From positions 1-64,000 of the forward strand of contig NZ_QBUG01000004.1 of NCBI RefSeq assembly GCF_003058225.1: DNA of 64,000 bases. Reading direction: 5' to 3'. Source of the stretch: Promicromonospora sp. AC04. GTDB lineage: Bacteria; Actinomycetota; Actinomycetes; Actinomycetales; Cellulomonadaceae. Both the position numbers and the translations under genes were made by a program. Below, one piece after another: positions 62,803 through 64,000 of this stretch; the first letter of the stretch is position 1; each line of letters opens with the position of its first letter. A model generated the notes under the pieces. It ran no database searches. It worked only from the letters and a program-made list of their open reading frames with translations, and was not told where the DNA came from.

Positions 62803-64000
62803 CTAGACCGCGGCCGCGCCCGGCTGCGGCCGCGCGGCCCGGTCCAGGCGCAGCCGGCGCGGGGTCAGGTACCGCCGGCGGTCGGTCACGATGATCGTCG
62901 CCAGGAGCCCGACGGCGAGCCACGCGGCGAGCTCGACGATGCCGGTGACGAGGCCAGTGCTGCCGGTCGCGACGGCGCGCAGCGCGACGATCGCACCGTG
63001 CGTGGGCAGGAAGCCCGCGATCGAGTACAGCGGTCCGGGCAGTGTCGACACCACGCCCGTTGCCACGGCGAGGACCGCTATGGCGAGGGAGGCCAGGCGG
63101 CCTGCCGGTCCGAAGATCGCGGCGAGCGCCTGGTTGAGGGCCACGAACGTGCCGGCGGCGAGCAGCGCGACCAGCAGGAAGCCGGCCGCCGCCGTCGCGT
63201 GCAGGTCCAGCACCGGGACCGCGATGACCGAGATGACGGCGGCCGCGCTCGCCCCGGCGATCGCGCCGGGTGCGGCGGCGCGCACGGTGATGCGCCAGGT
63301 CGGCTCGCGCGAGGTGAGGATCCCGGCCGGCACGGGGCGGGTGACGAGGTAGGTCACCAGCGCCAGGGCCCACAGCGCGAGCGCGGCGAACAGGGTGATC
63401 GACAGGACCCCGAACGGGGTGGAGAGGATGTTCGCCACTGTCGGGCTCGACGCGACGGCCGACAGGTGGTCCTTCTCCTTGTCGGTGTACGTCGGCACCT
63501 GGTCGACGGCGTCGGCGAGCCCGTCGGCGAGCTGCTGTGCGCCGTCGTCGACGTCGCGGGCGCCGTCGGCGAGCTGCCGGGAGCCGCTGCTCAGGTCGTC
63601 CGCGCCCGCGGACAGCTCGCTCGCGCCGTCGGCGACCTGGTGCGCGGCCTCGTTCGTCTGCCGGACGCCGCTGTCGAGCTCGCTCGCCCCGGAGGCGACC
63701 TGCTGGGCGGCGGAGTCGACCTGCCGCGCACCGGCGGCGACGTCCTGCGCGCCCGAGTTGACCTCGCGTGCGCCGCTCGCGGCCGAGGCGATGCCGGCGG
63801 CCAGGTCGACGGACTGGGCGGCGAGCTCGGCGTTGCCGTCGGCGACCTGGCGGCTTCCGGTGGCCAGGGCCTCGACGCTGTCCCGCGCGGAAACGATGTC
63901 GCCGCGCACCTGTACCTTGCCGTCGTCGAGCCGCTGCGCGTCGGACTCGGCCTCGTCGGCGGCGCGCTCCAGGTCCGCGCAGAAGTCCGGGTCTGCCGCG
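62803..64000 (-). CDS. YhgE/Pip-type membrane protein with coiled-coil repeats, C-terminal part
   Basis: About 399 codons, open at the window edge. Starts in a long row of SGAxxVxxGAxxLxxG-type heptads (SGAREVNSGAQDVAAGARQV and so on), then six membrane segments (ILTSREPTWRITVRAAAPGA region onward). Typical of YhgE/Pip proteins related to ABC-2 transporters and type VII-like export. Substrate unknown. Confidence 0.85.
   Translation of the reverse strand, partial: AADPDFCADLERAADEAESDAQRLDDGKVQVRGDIVSARDSVEALATGSRQVADGNAELAAQSVDLAAGIASAASGAREVNSGAQDVAAGARQVDSAAQQVASGASELDSGVRQTNEAAHQVADGASELSAGADDLSSGSRQLADGARDVDDGAQQLADGLADAVDQVPTYTDKEKDHLSAVASSPTVANILSTPFGVLSITLFAALALWALALVTYLVTRPVPAGILTSREPTWRITVRAAAPGAIAGASAAAVISVIAVPVLDLHATAAAGFLLVALLAAGTFVALNQALAAIFGPAGRLASLAIAVLAVATGVVSTLPGPLYSIAGFLPTHGAIVALRAVATGSTGLVTGIVELAAWLAVGLLATIIVTDRRRYLTPRRLRLDRAARPQPGAAAV

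Noticed and set aside
1-64000. tRNA, rRNA, CRISPR arrays, insertion sequences, prophage genes
   Set aside because: No spaced identical repeats, transposase or integrase motifs, or tRNA-like cloverleaf regions were seen by eye; a computed scan could still find a tRNA.

Overview
High-GC (about 70 percent) chromosomal DNA of an actinobacterium. The signs are GTG/TTG starts, ATGA-coupled operons, an AfsR/SARP regulator, a DevS/DevR-type sensor pair, WYL and DUF4097 proteins, and many genes with a TANNNT -10 hexamer 6-7 nt before the start codon (leaderless mRNAs). The plant-polysaccharide content (GH42, GH51, GH43-like enzymes, two CUT1 importers without an ATPase gene) would fit a Cellulomonas/Promicromonospora-like soil micrococcale; that placement is inference. 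I saw no rRNA or tRNA gene, insertion sequence, phage gene or CRISPR array.

Layout. 1-1781 (-): DUF4097 protein and a drug-type ABC-2 exporter cut by the window edge. 2146-3033: LysR regulator. 3139-5224: a gene graveyard, with tctA lacking its 5' end, an in-frame scrap of hydantoinase hyuA, and an rpiR gene reduced to its SIS domain. 6038-7508: a leaderless 59-residue Cys-ended peptide, a FrnE/DsbA-like protein and a TetR regulator, all overlapping. 7517-12824: hydrolase/MarR pair with a 30-bp palindrome, MmyB-like regulator, HAD enzyme, DyP peroxidase, membrane protein. 12937-15523: Mn/Fe-type ABC importer behind a promoter holding a TTCGG-N4-CCGAA dyad. 15559-19687: hypoxia/dormancy-like module (DoxX protein, DevR-like regulator, DevS-like kinase, two-domain universal stress protein) with two GGGACC-N2-GGTCCC boxes. 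19865-24418: small regulators, RidA, CYTH and DUF1801 proteins, and a MerR regulator facing a small multidrug exporter through a 19-bp-spacer promoter. 24452-27477 (-): mod operon (regulator, modA, modB, modC). 27711-32546: lipoprotein, AfsR-type giant regulator, ROK regulator. 32738-34318: quinone oxidoreductase and MarR regulator around three identical-pattern operators.

34332-45574 is an arabino-galacto-oligosaccharide locus: GH51, CUT1 importer, GH42, two beta-propeller glycosidases and two paralogous LacI regulators, tied together by five TGCGTGAGCGCTCACGCA-type operators. 45859-52171 is one six-gene operon for an aromatic meta-cleavage pathway (hydroxylase, extradiol dioxygenase, C-C hydrolase, hydratase, acylating acetaldehyde dehydrogenase, aldolase), preceded by two CTGATGA-N2-TCATCAG dyads and followed by a convergent TetR gene. 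52861-53103 is an hxlR remnant. 53167-62632 (-) resembles the Bacillus yes locus for rhamnogalacturonan side chains: AraC regulator, binding protein, two permeases, YesL, a large unassigned helical-barrel protein and a Zn-cluster GH42. The window ends in a YhgE/Pip-type membrane protein.

The most unusual items are the peptide-DsbA-TetR unit, the hyuA/tctA/rpiR scar, the two-LacI five-operator circuit, the DevR-like boxes, the structured leader at 27609-27676 and the unassigned protein at 55244-57277.
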